46,278 bases of DNA from an uncultured Eubacteriales bacterium (GCA_900315285.1 OMYO01000014.1:1-46278), one strand, 5' to 3'. Counted from the first letter of the stretch, positions 1 through 9,542 are shown. Made by a program: numbers and translations. The notes: a model not told the origin generated them from the letters alone.

Positions 1-158
1 CTCCTGGCGTTTTTGGTTGTGGTAACTTAATTCTACCAAAAGGATGATCTATGGATCTTCTTTTTATTTAGTTGTTCAAGTTGATTCTACAATCTACCTC
101 ACAAAAACAAAAGCGAGAAAATTTTTATTAAACTCGTAAAATATTTTATATAAATTAA

Positions 159-186
159 TTGACAAGTTTAATAATCGGAATATAAT
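159..186 (+). promoter_or_regulatory. Consensus sigma-A promoter for RHH-clpB operon
   Basis: TTGACA (159-164), a 16-base spacer and TATAAT (181-186) match the vegetative consensus exactly. The GTG start at 210 lies about 17 bases after the expected transcription start, so the leader is very short. An imperfect inverted repeat (166-174 and 188-196) flanks the -10 box and could be an operator. Neither a CIRCE element nor a CtsR-type heptad repeat is visible. Bases 1-158 are AT-rich and hold no gene I can support. Confidence 0.8.
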
Positions 187-209
187 GTTATTGAAATCAG
201 GATAAGGGG

Positions 210-890
210 GTGTCCGGGACGGGCAAGAATGTCTATTCGCTGGTTCTCAGCGACGAGGTGGTCCAGGAAATTGACCAGCTGGCCTACCAGAACAATACAA
301 ACCGCTCCAACATGATCAATCAGATCCTGGCGGAATATGTCTCCTATACGACGCCGGAGAAGAGAATGCACCAGATCTTTGACCGCATGGAGGATCTGCT
401 CCTCCATGGAAACGACGGCCCAAGCGTATTCCGTCTCCAGAGCCTGCCCACTGACACGCTGTTCTCCCTGCGGTCGGCGCTGCAGTATAAATATAATCCG
501 ACTGTACGGTACAGTATTGAACTGTATCGCCAAATGCAGGACGGGGTCATAGGGGAACTGCGGGTAAGCCTGCGGACACAGAACCAAACACTCATTGCGC
601 TGCTCGGGGACTTCTACCGTCTCTGGGACAGTATTGAGAACCTGTATTTCAACGACATACAGATGGAGGAGGACGGAGGCAAATACACCCGTCTTCTGAA
701 ACTTCACTATCGAAAGGATGCGGAGCATGAACTATCCGGCATTACGGTAGGAGACGTTATCTCCCGGTACGTCAGCACCTTTGATGAGGCGCTGAAGACC
801 TACTTTGAACTGCGGGGCTCCAGTGAGGACCCTGCCGGTCCGCTCCGGACCATCTATCAGAACTATCTCAAGGGGGAGGTCTTTGTATGA
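210..890 (+). CDS. Ribbon-helix-helix (CopG/Arc-like) protein upstream of clpB
   Basis: This 226-residue protein has an N-terminal segment (about residues 8-48) with the pattern of a ribbon-helix-helix DNA-binding fold: a short strand (VYSLVLS), a helix (DEVVQEIDQLAYQ), a turn with NRSNM and a second helix (INQILAEYV). The remaining ~175 residues match no domain I recognise. The start is GTG at 210 with AAGGGGG directly before it; an in-frame stop at 192 rules out an earlier start. The stop codon overlaps the clpB ATG (ATGA), so the two genes are translationally coupled. I infer an autoregulator or chaperone-linked regulator; the target is unknown. Confidence 0.8.
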   Translation: MSGTGKNVYSLVLSDEVVQEIDQLAYQNNTNRSNMINQILAEYVSYTTPEKRMHQIFDRMEDLLLHGNDGPSVFRLQSLPTDTLFSLRSALQYKYNPTVRYSIELYRQMQDGVIGELRVSLRTQNQTLIALLGDFYRLWDSIENLYFNDIQMEEDGGKYTRLLKLHYRKDAEHELSGITVGDVISRYVSTFDEALKTYFELRGSSEDPAGPLRTIYQNYLKGEVFV

Positions 891-3481
891 ATTTCGACAA
901 ATATACCCAGAAATCTCTGGAGGCGGTGCAGAGCGCCCAGCAGATTGCCGCGGAAAACGGGAATCAGCAGCTGACGCCGGACCATCTTCTCTCCGCACTG
1001 CTCGCCCAGGAGAACGGGCTCATTCCCGAGCTCATCAATAAATGCGGCGCCGACACAGGTCGGCTCACCCGTGAAGTGAACGACATCATAGCCGGGTTCC
1101 CGAAGGTCTCGGGGGCCTCTGCTGACCGGCTCTACGCCTCTTCGAGTCTGCAGCAGGTTTTTACAGAGGCGGAGTCCCAGTGCAAAAAGATGCAGGACGA
1201 ATATGTTTCTGTAGAGCACATCATGCTCGGCATCATTGAGCATGCGGACCAAAAATTAAAAGAGGTCCTGAACCGGAATGGAATCCGGAGCGGGAACTTT
1301 ATGGAGGCGTTAAAGGCCGTGAGAGGAAATCAGAAAGTCACGAACGACAATCCGGAGGACACCTATAATGTCCTGAAAAAATATGGCCAGGATCTGACAG
1401 AGCTGGCGCGGAACCAGAAGCTGGATCCGGTCATCGGCCGGGATGATGAAATCCGCAATGTCATCCGGATCCTGTCCCGCAAGACAAAGAACAACCCGGT
1501 CCTCATCGGTGAACCCGGTGTCGGTAAGACCGCAATTGCAGAGGGTCTTGCCCAGCGTATCGTCAAGGGAGATGTACCGGATAACTTAAAGAACCGCACC
1601 CTGTTCTCTCTGGACATGGGCTCCCTCATTGCCGGCGCCAAGTTCCGGGGCGAATTTGAGGAGCGCCTGAAGGCTGTCCTCAACGAGGTCAAATCCTCTG
1701 ACGGGCAGATTATCCTGTTCATTGACGAGCTGCACAACATCGTCGGCGCCGGAAAATCCGAGGGCGCCATGGACGCCGGAAACCTTCTGAAACCCATGCT
1801 TGCCCGGGGTGAACTGCACTGCATTGGTGCCACGACCCTGAACGAGTATAGAGAATACATTGAAAAGGACGCCGCTTTGGAACGCCGTTTCCAGCCGGTC
1901 ATGGTGGATGAGCCTACTGTCGAGGACACTATTGCCATCCTGCGTGGACTGAAACAGCGGTATGAGGTCTATCACGGCGTCAAGATCACAGACCAGGCCC
2001 TTATTGCCGCCGCCACGCTATCTGACCGGTATATTACGGACCGGTTCCTGCCTGACAAGGCCATTGACCTCGTGGATGAGGCCTGCGCCACCATTAAGAC
2101 GGAACTGGACTCCATGCCCACGGAAATGGATGAAATCCAGCACAAGATCATGCAGCTGGAAATTGAGGAGACGGCCCTCAAAAAGGAGGAGGACAACCTC
2201 TCCAAGGCCCATCTGGAAGAAATCCAGAAGGAACTCGCCGAGAAGAGGGACACATTCAACAGCATGAAGGCCCGCTGGGACAACGAGAAACAGTCCATCA
2301 GCAAGGTTGCCAGCCTCCGTGAGGAAATTGAGAACGTTAAAGCGCAAATTGAGCATGCGGAAAATGAATATGACCTCAACAAGGCATCGGAGCTGAAGTA
2401 CGGCAAACTTCCCCAGCTGGAGGCGGAGTACCATCAGTGTGAGAAGGACGCCGCTGAGGCCGAAAACGGCAAGGACAGCCTGCTCCACGACAAGGTCACG
2501 GAGGAGGAGATCTCAAAGATCGTCTCCAAGTGGACCGGTATCCCGGTCTCCAAACTCATGGAGAGCGAGAGAAAGAAACTCCTGAACCTGGACAAGATCC
2601 TTCACAAGAGGGTCATCGGTCAGGACGAGGCTGTCCAGAAGGTCAGTGACGCCATTATCCGGAGCCGTGCGGGAATTCAGGACCCGAATCGCCCCATCGG
2701 TTCCTTTATGTTCTTAGGACCCACCGGTGTCGGTAAGACAGAGCTTGCGAAGGCTTTGGCACAGGCACTGTTTGATGACGAGAAAGCCATGATCCGCATT
2801 GATATGTCGGAGTATATGGAAAAATTCAGCGTATCCCGTCTCATTGGAGCGCCTCCCGGATATGTTGGCTACGACGAGGGCGGACAGCTCACTGAGGCGG
2901 TGCGCAGAAGACCGTACTCTGTTGTCCTGTTCGACGAGGTCGAGAAGGCCCATCCGGATGTCTTCAATGTGCTGCTTCAGGTGCTGGATGACGGACGGAT
3001 CACCGACTCCCAGGGCCGCACAGTGGACTTCAAGAACACTATTATCATCCTGACCTCCAATCTGGGCTCGGATATCATTCTGGACGGCATCACGCCGCAG
3101 GGTGAGATCAGTGAGGACGCCCGCAGTCAGGTCTCGGCACTGCTGAAGCGCAGCTTCCGTCCAGAGTTCCTGAACCGTCTCGACGAGATCATCTTCTATA
3201 AGCCGCTGACGAAGGACAACATCTACGGTATTGTGGACCTGCAGCTTGCAGATCTCCAGCGCCGTATGGATGACAAGCAGCTGAAACTCGAGGTCACCGA
3301 CAAGGCAAAAGAATATATGATCAATACCGCTTTTGACCCGCAGTATGGTGCCCGTCCGCTGAAGCGGTTCATCCAGTCCCAAATTGAGACCCTGGTCGCC
3401 CGCCGCATCCTGGCGGAGGATCCGCAGCCGGGTACTGTCATAACAGTGGACTATGATGGAATGCAGCTCATTGCGAGCTGA
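887..3481 (+). CDS. clpB: ATP-dependent disaggregase ClpB
   Basis: The 864-residue protein is a full-length Hsp100 ClpB, the hexameric cytosolic disaggregase that works with DnaK/DnaJ/GrpE. It shows a Clp_N repeat domain (about 1-145), a first AAA+ module with Walker A GEPGVGKT at 208-215, a coiled-coil middle domain (about 400-525) and a second AAA+ module with GPTGVGKT at 611-618. The length matches the family (E. coli 857). The ATG overlaps the stop of the RHH gene and has AAGGGGGAGG about 9 bases upstream. The long middle domain separates it from ClpC and ClpA. Regulation is probably by the shared upstream promoter and the RHH partner, because no CIRCE is present here, unlike groESL in this window. 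Confidence 0.97.
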   Translation: MNFDKYTQKSLEAVQSAQQIAAENGNQQLTPDHLLSALLAQENGLIPELINKCGADTGRLTREVNDIIAGFPKVSGASADRLYASSSLQQVFTEAESQCKKMQDEYVSVEHIMLGIIEHADQKLKEVLNRNGIRSGNFMEALKAVRGNQKVTNDNPEDTYNVLKKYGQDLTELARNQKLDPVIGRDDEIRNVIRILSRKTKNNPVLIGEPGVGKTAIAEGLAQRIVKGDVPDNLKNRTLFSLDMGSLIAGAKFRGEFEERLKAVLNEVKSSDGQIILFIDELHNIVGAGKSEGAMDAGNLLKPMLARGELHCIGATTLNEYREYIEKDAALERRFQPVMVDEPTVEDTIAILRGLKQRYEVYHGVKITDQALIAAATLSDRYITDRFLPDKAIDLVDEACATIKTELDSMPTEMDEIQHKIMQLEIEETALKKEEDNLSKAHLEEIQKELAEKRDTFNSMKARWDNEKQSISKVASLREEIENVKAQIEHAENEYDLNKASELKYGKLPQLEAEYHQCEKDAAEAENGKDSLLHDKVTEEEISKIVSKWTGIPVSKLMESERKKLLNLDKILHKRVIGQDEAVQKVSDAIIRSRAGIQDPNRPIGSFMFLGPTGVGKTELAKALAQALFDDEKAMIRIDMSEYMEKFSVSRLIGAPPGYVGYDEGGQLTEAVRRRPYSVVLFDEVEKAHPDVFNVLLQVLDDGRITDSQGRTVDFKNTIIILTSNLGSDIILDGITPQGEISEDARSQVSALLKRSFRPEFLNRLDEIIFYKPLTKDNIYGIVDLQLADLQRRMDDKQLKLEVTDKAKEYMINTAFDPQYGARPLKRFIQSQIETLVARRILAEDPQPGTVITVDYDGMQLIAS

Positions 3482-3507
3482 CCCGTGAATCGCCCATAAA
3501 AATAATA

Positions 3508-3547
3508 GGCCGCATTGCCGAAGAATTTCGACAGTGCGGTCTTTTTC
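3508..3547. terminator. Bidirectional terminator between clpB and GntR gene
   Basis: A hairpin pairs GGCCGCATTGCC with GACAGTGCGGTC using some G-U pairs. It is followed by CTTTTTCTC on the plus strand and by a T-rich run on the minus strand, so it can serve both convergent genes. Confidence 0.75.
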
Positions 3548-3558
3548 TCTTCTGCGAT

Positions 3559-4272
3559 TTACTTGATATCAAAATACAGGGACCGGTCTCCGGAGATGGC
3601 GCGGTCTACGCACTTGGCGGCATGTCTTGTGGAACCCTCTAAGTCCCGGGCCACCATGAGGTCATAGGCCACCTTAGTGTTTTCAATGAGTTCTTCCTTC
3701 CCATATAGCTTGCAGTATCGTTTCCATAAAGTGGCAACGGGGTTTCGGAACGCATAGACCGTCAGGGGAACTATGGTGTCACCGCTAATATAGCAGGCCT
3801 CGTGCCAGAATGCGAAGATATTGTCTGCCGTCTCCTGGGCAGTCTTGCTCTCGGCGAGGTCGGCGAGCTTCTTTCCCAATTTCACAAAGTCCTCGTCACT
3901 GGCATTTTTGATGATCTTCTCCACAATGAAGAACTGGGACATTTTGCGGATTTCCAGAATGGAACGGGTGACGTCATTACCGAGCTCACCGCCGGAGTAG
4001 TCCATAAGGGCACTGAGGGTATCGGCGTTTCCATATTTCCGAAAGTTCGAGACATAGGCTCCCTGCCGCGGGACGATATGGACAAAGCCCCGGCTCTCCA
4101 GCTCCTGTAGACCGGAGTGGACCACGGTCAGGCTGACCTGCATTTGCCGGGCAAATTCCCGCTCCGAGGGGAGCCGGTCCCCAATTTTCAGCTGCCCCGA
4201 GATGATGGCATTCTGGATTTGATCGACGAAGAGATCTTTCAGGGAAGGGGACTGTAGTTTTTCCATTTTCAT
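3559..4272 (-). CDS. GntR/FadR-family transcriptional regulator
   Basis: The 237-residue protein has an N-terminal GntR winged helix (about 8-78) with the family pattern PSEREFARQMQVS and a G-A-Y-V wing end. A helical FCD-type ligand domain (about 95-235) follows, typical of FadR-subfamily sensors of small carboxylic acids. The ATG at 4272 has AGGAGG upstream. It is divergent from the iron-sulfur flavoprotein at 4504 and is a clear paralog of the regulator at 11717-12439; both begin with the same SPSLK segment. A TGGCTATACCA site lies 28 bases upstream of its start. I infer control of the neighbouring redox genes and itself. The effector is unknown; an organic acid is likely from the family and the neighbours. 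Confidence 0.9.
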   Translation of the reverse strand: MKMEKLQSPSLKDLFVDQIQNAIISGQLKIGDRLPSEREFARQMQVSLTVVHSGLQELESRGFVHIVPRQGAYVSNFRKYGNADTLSALMDYSGGELGNDVTRSILEIRKMSQFFIVEKIIKNASDEDFVKLGKKLADLAESKTAQETADNIFAFWHEACYISGDTIVPLTVYAFRNPVATLWKRYCKLYGKEELIENTKVAYDLMVARDLEGSTRHAAKCVDRAISGDRSLYFDIK

Positions 4273-4299
4273 ACGTGACGTCCTCCTGTTTTTTGATTC

Positions 4300-4314
4300 T
4301 GGCTATACCAGATA
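4300..4314. promoter_or_regulatory. Putative GntR operator, copy 1
   Basis: TGGCTATACCAGATA occurs here and again, identically, at 12493-12507 upstream of the paralogous GntR gene. On the minus strand its core reads TGGTATAGCCA, close to the FadR-subfamily pattern TNGTNNNACNA with one mismatch. Nearby palindromes in the same divergent region are GAAATTTC (4323-4330 and 4378-4385) and CAGATATCTG (4369-4378). Confidence 0.6.
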
Positions 4315-4405
4315 ACAAAATTGAAATTTCGGCAAAATAATAAATCAAGAACGAATGTTCAAATTATGCAGATATCTGAAATTTCCCATAACTACGTTAT
4401 TTGTC

Positions 4406-4434
4406 TTGATTGTCATTTCATTAACTAATACTAT
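4406..4434 (+). promoter_or_regulatory. Putative promoter for the 4504 flavoprotein gene
   Basis: TTGATT (4406-4411), a 17-base spacer and TACTAT (4429-4434) form a reasonable sigma-A promoter. The predicted leader carries a perfect 6-bp inverted repeat (GGTGTC, 4454-4459; GACACC, 4465-4470), which could be an operator or a small hairpin. Confidence 0.5.
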
Positions 4435-4503
4435 TTTAGTGGATGAACAAAGGGGTGTCAACTCGACACCTGTTGAAATCAAGCATCTGATTTGGAGGAT
4501 ATC

Positions 4504-7266
4504 ATGGATTACAAATACGTGTTCCACGAGATGGGTTCCGACACTGAGCCGATGAATCCCAACGTGGCAAAACTGGGAAAAATGATCACCGACCGGGTGG
4601 GCGTCAAAATTGACCGGGATGCACCCGAGTACTTTGGACTGAACGCCGTCATCTCGGACGAGGAGGCAGCAGTGGCCCTGAAGATGGGTCTTCGCAAGCC
4701 CAAGACCTTTGAGGTCATTCAGAAGAAGACCAAGGTGGAGCCGGAGAAGCTCCAGAAAATGCTGGACCATATGGCTGAGGTGGGTGTCATAGAGTATAAC
4801 TTTGAGAACCCGAGCCACACAAAGCAGTATCTGGTCCCGCAGTTCATCCCGGGATCCTCAGAATATACCAATATGAATGAAAAGCAGCTGGAGGAGCACC
4901 CGGAACTGGCCGACTTTTTTGACGCCATGACGTACCTGCCGCTTACCAAGATTACCCCCATGGTGCCTCCGGGAGGAGCCGGAATCGGCATGCATGTCGT
5001 CCCGGTGGAGAAGGCCATTGAGCATGAGAATGAGACTCTTCCCATTGAGCACATCTCCCACTGGCTGGATAAATATGATGGAAAGCTCGCCAAGAGCCCG
5101 TGCTCCTGCCGTCTTGAGAGACGCGTCCGCGGAGAGGGCGACGGCAACGATCCTGAGGATTGGTGCATTGCGGTGGGCGATGTAGCGACCTACGTCGTAG
5201 AGACCAACAAAGGCGGCACCTATATTACCAAAGAAGAGGCGCTCCGCATCTTTGAAAAGGCCGAGGAGCAGGGCTTTGTCCATCAGATTACGAACATTGA
5301 CGGCGAGGGGAAGATCCTCGGCATCTGCAACTGCAATGTCAACATCTGCAACGCCCTTCGCACTTCTCAGCTCTTCAACACCCCGAATCTCTCCCGTTCT
5401 GCCTATGTGGCACGTGTTGAGACGGAGAACTGTGTCGCCTGCGGCCAGTGTGTCGAGCACTGCCCGGCCGGCGCTGTAAAACTTGGCCAGAAGCTCTGCA
5501 CACAGAACGGCCCGCAGGTCTATCCGAAGCATGAGCTTCCGGACGATATCAAGTGGGATGAGAGCAAGTGGGATCCGGACTATCGGGATCATGCCCGTGT
5601 TCAGACCTATGCAACCGGTACTGCACCATGTAAGACCGCATGTCCTGCACACATTGGTATCCAGGGTTATCTGCAGCTTGCCAAGGAGGGCCGCTACACG
5701 GAGGCCCTCGAGCTCATCAAGCGAGACAACCCGTTCCCGGCAGTCTGCGGACGGATCTGCAACAAGCGCTGTGAAGGAGAGTGCACAAGAGGTAATCTGG
5801 ATGAGGCCATCTCCATCGACGAGGTCAAGAACTTCATCGCCCAGCGGGATATCGACTCCGCCACCCGCTACATCCCGAAGAAAGAGGCCCCGACCCTTGA
5901 CCCGAATGGCTTCCCGGAGAAGGTGGCCGTCATCGGCGCCGGCCCGGCTGGTCTCTCCTGCGCCTACTATCTTGCCCTGAAAGGTTACAAGCCCACGGTC
6001 TTTGAGAAGAATGAGAAGCCCGGCGGAATGCTCGCCTATGGAATTCCGTCCTTCAAACTCGAGAAAGATGTTGTCGCCGCAGAAATCGATGTCCTCCGGG
6101 AACTTGGTGTGGAGATCAAATGCGGCGTGAACGTCGGCGAGGATATCTCTCTTGACGATCTCCGGAGCCAGGGCTATAAGGCGTTCTACATTGGAATCGG
6201 CTGCCAGGGCGGCCGCAAAGCAGGCGTCCCGGGCGAGGACGGCGAGAATGTGGACATGGCCGTCAACTTCCTGCACAAGGTTGCAGATGACCACGATTAT
6301 AAGATTTCGGGCGATGCAGTTGTCATCGGCGGCGGTAACGTTGCCATTGATGTCGCCCGTACCGCACACCGCTGCGGCGCCGAGAATGTCACCATGCTCT
6401 GCCTCGAGCAGCGCAATGAGATGCCCGCTTCCGATCTGGAAATCGAAGAGGCGGAGAGCGAGGGGACTGTCATCAAGAATGGCTGGGGCCCGAAGGAGAT
6501 CCTCCTCGACGAGAACGGCAAGGCCAAGGCCGTCGTCTTCAAGAAGTGTGTCTCCGTCTTCAACGAGGAGCATCGCTTCGCTCCGCAGTATGACGAGGAC
6601 GACACCATTACCATTGACGCGGAGAACGTCTTCCTCTCCATCGGCCAGAGCATTGAGTGGGGCCACCTGCTTGACGGCGAGAAGGTCGAGCTTGGACGCG
6701 GCAACGGCGCTGTCGCAGACCGCCATACCTATCAGACTGCCCAGGAGGATATCTTTGTCGGCGGTGACGTCTACACCGGCCCGAAGTTTGTCATTGACGC
6801 TGTCGCAGCCGGGCGATTCGGTGCTGACTCCATCCACCGCTTTGTCCAGAGAGGCACGAGCATGACCATCGGACGTGACTGGCGTGAGTTCATAGCCCTT
6901 GACAAGAACGATGTCCTCATCGGCGAGTATGACAAGACCCCGCGGCAGAAGGAGAACTTCAACAAGTCCATCGATGCCGGCCACTCCTTTGAGAGTGCCA
7001 AGCTCCCATTCACTGAGGAGCAGGTCAAACTGGAGACCGCTCGCTGCTTAAGCTGCGGTGCCTCGGTTGTCGATGAGAACAAGTGCATCGGTTGCGGTAT
7101 CTGTACAACCCACTGCAAGTTCGATGCCATCCATCTCCACCGTGATCTCCCGGAGATGAGCAAGATGGTCCGCACCGAGGACAAGATGAAGGCCATCCTT
7201 CCGTATGCCCTCAAGCGTGAGATCAAGATCAAGAAGCGCGAGCGCGCAGAGAAAAGAGCTAAATAA
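4504..7266 (+). CDS. GltD-like FAD/NAD(P) oxidoreductase with multiple Fe-S clusters
   Basis: This 920-residue protein is modular. An N-terminal region (about 1-300) includes Cys-rich spots near 200 and 275. A ferredoxin motif CVACGQCVEHCP sits at 310-321. A GltD-type Fer4_20 segment starts at Cys376. The FAD-binding GAGPAG begins near 478, an NAD(P)-binding GGGNVA lies near 610, and C-terminal Cys motifs (848 onward, with CIGCGICTTHC at 861) end the protein. It should pass electrons between NAD(P)H, flavin and Fe-S clusters in the cytoplasm. The electron partner is not shown by sequence; fumarate reductase encoded downstream is my inference. An upstream in-frame TTG at 4492 exists, but GGAGG at 4494-4498 sets the ATG at 4504. 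It is far longer than GltD (about 470 residues), so glutamate synthase is not implied. Confidence 0.85.
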   Translation: MDYKYVFHEMGSDTEPMNPNVAKLGKMITDRVGVKIDRDAPEYFGLNAVISDEEAAVALKMGLRKPKTFEVIQKKTKVEPEKLQKMLDHMAEVGVIEYNFENPSHTKQYLVPQFIPGSSEYTNMNEKQLEEHPELADFFDAMTYLPLTKITPMVPPGGAGIGMHVVPVEKAIEHENETLPIEHISHWLDKYDGKLAKSPCSCRLERRVRGEGDGNDPEDWCIAVGDVATYVVETNKGGTYITKEEALRIFEKAEEQGFVHQITNIDGEGKILGICNCNVNICNALRTSQLFNTPNLSRSAYVARVETENCVACGQCVEHCPAGAVKLGQKLCTQNGPQVYPKHELPDDIKWDESKWDPDYRDHARVQTYATGTAPCKTACPAHIGIQGYLQLAKEGRYTEALELIKRDNPFPAVCGRICNKRCEGECTRGNLDEAISIDEVKNFIAQRDIDSATRYIPKKEAPTLDPNGFPEKVAVIGAGPAGLSCAYYLALKGYKPTVFEKNEKPGGMLAYGIPSFKLEKDVVAAEIDVLRELGVEIKCGVNVGEDISLDDLRSQGYKAFYIGIGCQGGRKAGVPGEDGENVDMAVNFLHKVADDHDYKISGDAVVIGGGNVAIDVARTAHRCGAENVTMLCLEQRNEMPASDLEIEEAESEGTVIKNGWGPKEILLDENGKAKAVVFKKCVSVFNEEHRFAPQYDEDDTITIDAENVFLSIGQSIEWGHLLDGEKVELGRGNGAVADRHTYQTAQEDIFVGGDVYTGPKFVIDAVAAGRFGADSIHRFVQRGTSMTIGRDWREFIALDKNDVLIGEYDKTPRQKENFNKSIDAGHSFESAKLPFTEEQVKLETARCLSCGASVVDENKCIGCGICTTHCKFDAIHLHRDLPEMSKMVRTEDKMKAILPYALKREIKIKKRERAEKRAK

Positions 7267-7284
7267 ATCTTCTTATATAGAAAA

Positions 7285-7325
7285 GGGGATGTACTGTCTG
7301 GCTGGCGGTACATCTCCTTGTTTTT
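7285..7325 (+). terminator. Terminator after the 4504 gene
   Basis: An 11-bp stem pairs GGGGATGTACT (7285-7295) with GGTACATCTCC (7307-7317) and is followed by TTGTTTTT. Confidence 0.8.
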
Positions 7326-7331
7326 GCGGTG

Positions 7332-7549
7332 GGGCGATTCAGTCTAATCCTCCAAATATTTCCGTCAAAACCTGAAATATTTTCCTCCCCAGACCGAATT
7401 TCAGTAAAACTATCTTTTCTACAGACTTCAGACTGAAAATTTTTCAGGCCGGATGAGGCTGGGAAAGGGTAAAAAACTGAGATTAAGTTTTATTGCTCAG
7501 ATTCTTCAGTATTTGACGGAAGTATTCGATAAGAAAGACTGAATCGCCC
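7332..7549. repeat. Noncoding element with 45-base imperfect terminal inverted repeats
   Basis: Bases 7332-7376 and the reverse complement of 7505-7549 match at 34 of 45 positions by my hand alignment. The outer 14 bases are identical (GGGCGATTCAGTCT) and an inner TTCCGTCAAA block is also identical. A second inverted pair, TTTCAG(T/C)AAAACTATCT, lies at 7399-7415 and 7601-7617, partly outside the first. No ORF is supported between the arms. The whole stretch from 7327 to 7663 holds no gene. It could be a MITE-like relic, a regulatory array for the sigma-factor gene at 7664, or a structured leader. Confidence 0.55.
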
Positions 7550-7663
7550 GCCTTGGTAATCAAAAAAACGGGTAAAATTCGGTCCGCTTAGCGCAAATAG
7601 AGATAGTTTTGCTGAAACAACTGCTTCCTTGGTCTGTCTATCCTGTGAAAGGGTGATGGTCCT

Positions 7664-9490
7664 ATGGCAAAGAACATAGACTGGGAGCGGCTCGTGCTGC
7701 AGGCGCAGACGGGGGATGATGAAGCCTATAATGAGCTTTGGCTTGTTGCAGAGCCTCTTGCGCGCAACTTCTGTCGAAAGACTCTGAAATCGGAGACCGA
7801 TGTGGACGATGCCTTGCAGAATATTGCAGAGGTCCTCTGGCGCAGTCTGACTGGCCGGGGCAGGGCACCCATCAAAGATCCAAAGAGGTTTCCAGCGTGG
7901 CTCAAGACCACCTGCCATAACGAGTGCCTCACGTTTCTGGATAAAAAGCAGCGCAGGACCAGCCTGGATGACTATCGCCCCCAGATGGGCGATGAGGAAT
8001 ATGCCGGAATGGATGAGATTGCGGCGGATGATCTCACGCTGGATTATTCCCCGGAGCGGGCGGTGGAAAACGACGAACTGGCTGCGTTTCTCCTGACCTT
8101 TATTAATGATTTGCCGGAGTCGCAGAAGCAGTGTTTTCTTCTCCATGAGACAGGGGAGACATACGATATTATTGCAGACAAACTAGGGATGCCAAGCGGT
8201 ACGGTAAAAAGCAATGTCTTCTATGCGAAGAAGGCAATGCGGAAGGCAATCCATAAGGCGGAGAGTGAATACAATATCTCTATCCACGGCTATGCCTTTC
8301 ATCCGCAGACTGGTGGATGGATTTCCTATGATAAGCAACTCCCGGACAATGGGGACAATATTCCAACACCTTTTGGGGAAAAGGTAAGAGGAGTAATGCA
8401 ATCCCGATGGTTTCAAGCTTCTGTTGTTACCATAATTATTATTGTTACCATAATTGTTTCCCTTCTGCGATTTACTCCTCAAAAAAAGAACCCAGAGAAT
8501 AAGCCAGCAAATATCCAAAGTCCGCCGCAGGTTACAGTTCAGCATAATGCACCACAAGATGATGTACATTTGGATGAGGAAAGAACAGAAAAACAAAACC
8601 AGGAGGTTGCAGGGGATGAAGGGAAGAATAGTTCAGAGGGGAGAATTTTGAGTCCTAAAAAATCTTCCTCTTCTAGTATGAGTACCCCGTTGAAAATATC
8701 CCCAAATGACAAAAAAATGGCATCCTATGAAGTGATTCAGGGAGATACTACAGAATCAAGGACGAGAAATTCTTTTGTGATGCTAGCTGGAAGCATGATG
8801 AAAATGCGGATGGCCAATTTGGAACGGGCAGCGCTCCGATATAATAGAGTTCGGCCGGCTGAACAGCAATTAAAGCCATCACAACTGACTTTCCGCCATG
8901 CATTTGCTGATCTCAATGATGACGGAAAAGAAGAGGCCTATGTTTTTTTGGAATTAAGAGATGGGGATGCCTATACAATAGAACTTTATGATGGTGTAAA
9001 TTATGATGGACATATGATGGATATCCCGTCAGAACTATCGGATTCCTCCCAATCACTCAATAATCGTAGAATGGCTTTCCCGAAAAAACATGAGCTAGGT
9101 GTACTGAATGGGGTATCTCCTAAAGGTGTTTCCGAGGAAAATTTGAAAGATTACTCTTACAGCAGTTATAAATTTGATTCGTCTAATAAAGCTCTTGTCC
9201 TCTATGAAAAGATATACTCTGAAGCAGACGGAAAAATATATCAGAAGAAAGATGGCAATATCAAAGAGCTTTCAAAGAAAAAGGCAATGAAAGAATTTAA
9301 ACGGTATTATGAGATTTTCTATGGGGTGAATGGTAAGAAAAGCAAGATAAAGATGCCGGCGGATTATACGGTTGATGCCTATATCAACGGGAACCCGGCA
9401 ATTGCATGGGCAATGGATTTCCCCGTAATTGCCTCTGAGGCTGATGCAGTAAGAGTGATGAATGCTTACCCTGTAAACATTGCCGAGTGA
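7664..9490 (+). CDS. ECF-like sigma factor fused to a membrane-anchored extracytoplasmic domain
   Basis: This 608-residue protein begins as a sigma-70 family (ECF-like) factor. Region 2 is about 10-95 (GDDEAYNELW, DVDDALQNIAEVLW) and region 4 about 140-195 (LPESQKQCFLL, then GMPSGTVKSNVFYAKKAMRK). A single strongly hydrophobic helix follows (about 250-268), then a Ser/Pro/Gln-rich linker (270-350) and an outer domain (about 365-608) with an EF-hand-like D-N-D-D-G loop at 417-421. The outer domain is homologous to that of the next gene. The ATG has AAAGGGTG upstream. The DNA coding for the outer half is visibly more AT-rich than the sigma half. I infer a one-protein transmembrane transcription regulator; the signal and target promoters are unknown. 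Confidence 0.8.
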   Translation: MAKNIDWERLVLQAQTGDDEAYNELWLVAEPLARNFCRKTLKSETDVDDALQNIAEVLWRSLTGRGRAPIKDPKRFPAWLKTTCHNECLTFLDKKQRRTSLDDYRPQMGDEEYAGMDEIAADDLTLDYSPERAVENDELAAFLLTFINDLPESQKQCFLLHETGETYDIIADKLGMPSGTVKSNVFYAKKAMRKAIHKAESEYNISIHGYAFHPQTGGWISYDKQLPDNGDNIPTPFGEKVRGVMQSRWFQASVVTIIIIVTIIVSLLRFTPQKKNPENKPANIQSPPQVTVQHNAPQDDVHLDEERTEKQNQEVAGDEGKNSSEGRILSPKKSSSSSMSTPLKISPNDKKMASYEVIQGDTTESRTRNSFVMLAGSMMKMRMANLERAALRYNRVRPAEQQLKPSQLTFRHAFADLNDDGKEEAYVFLELRDGDAYTIELYDGVNYDGHMMDIPSELSDSSQSLNNRRMAFPKKHELGVLNGVSPKGVSEENLKDYSYSSYKFDSSNKALVLYEKIYSEADGKIYQKKDGNIKELSKKKAMKEFKRYYEIFYGVNGKKSKIKMPADYTVDAYINGNPAIAWAMDFPVIASEADAVRVMNAYPVNIAE

Positions 9491-9542
9491 CACGCCAATC
9501 ATGCTATAATGTGGGAAATCAAGCAATAGGGGAAGAGGCACC

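Noticed and set aside
4349..4360. GAACGAATGTTC, which matches the Gram-positive LexA core GAAC-N4-GTTC.
   Set aside because: It lies beside a GntR gene and a redox gene, not a DNA-repair gene, and no equivalent box is clear at uvrB. A chance palindrome in a palindrome-rich region is more likely.
4492..4503. Upstream TTG start for the 4504 flavoprotein.
   Set aside because: The GGAGG ribosome site overlaps this segment and is correctly spaced for the ATG at 4504.
4858..6984. A 708-codon open frame on the minus strand within the flavoprotein gene.
   Set aside because: Its composition (Leu/Asp/Val/Ala-rich, no domain) is what the antisense of a GC-biased gene gives; the plus-strand protein has clear cofactor motifs.
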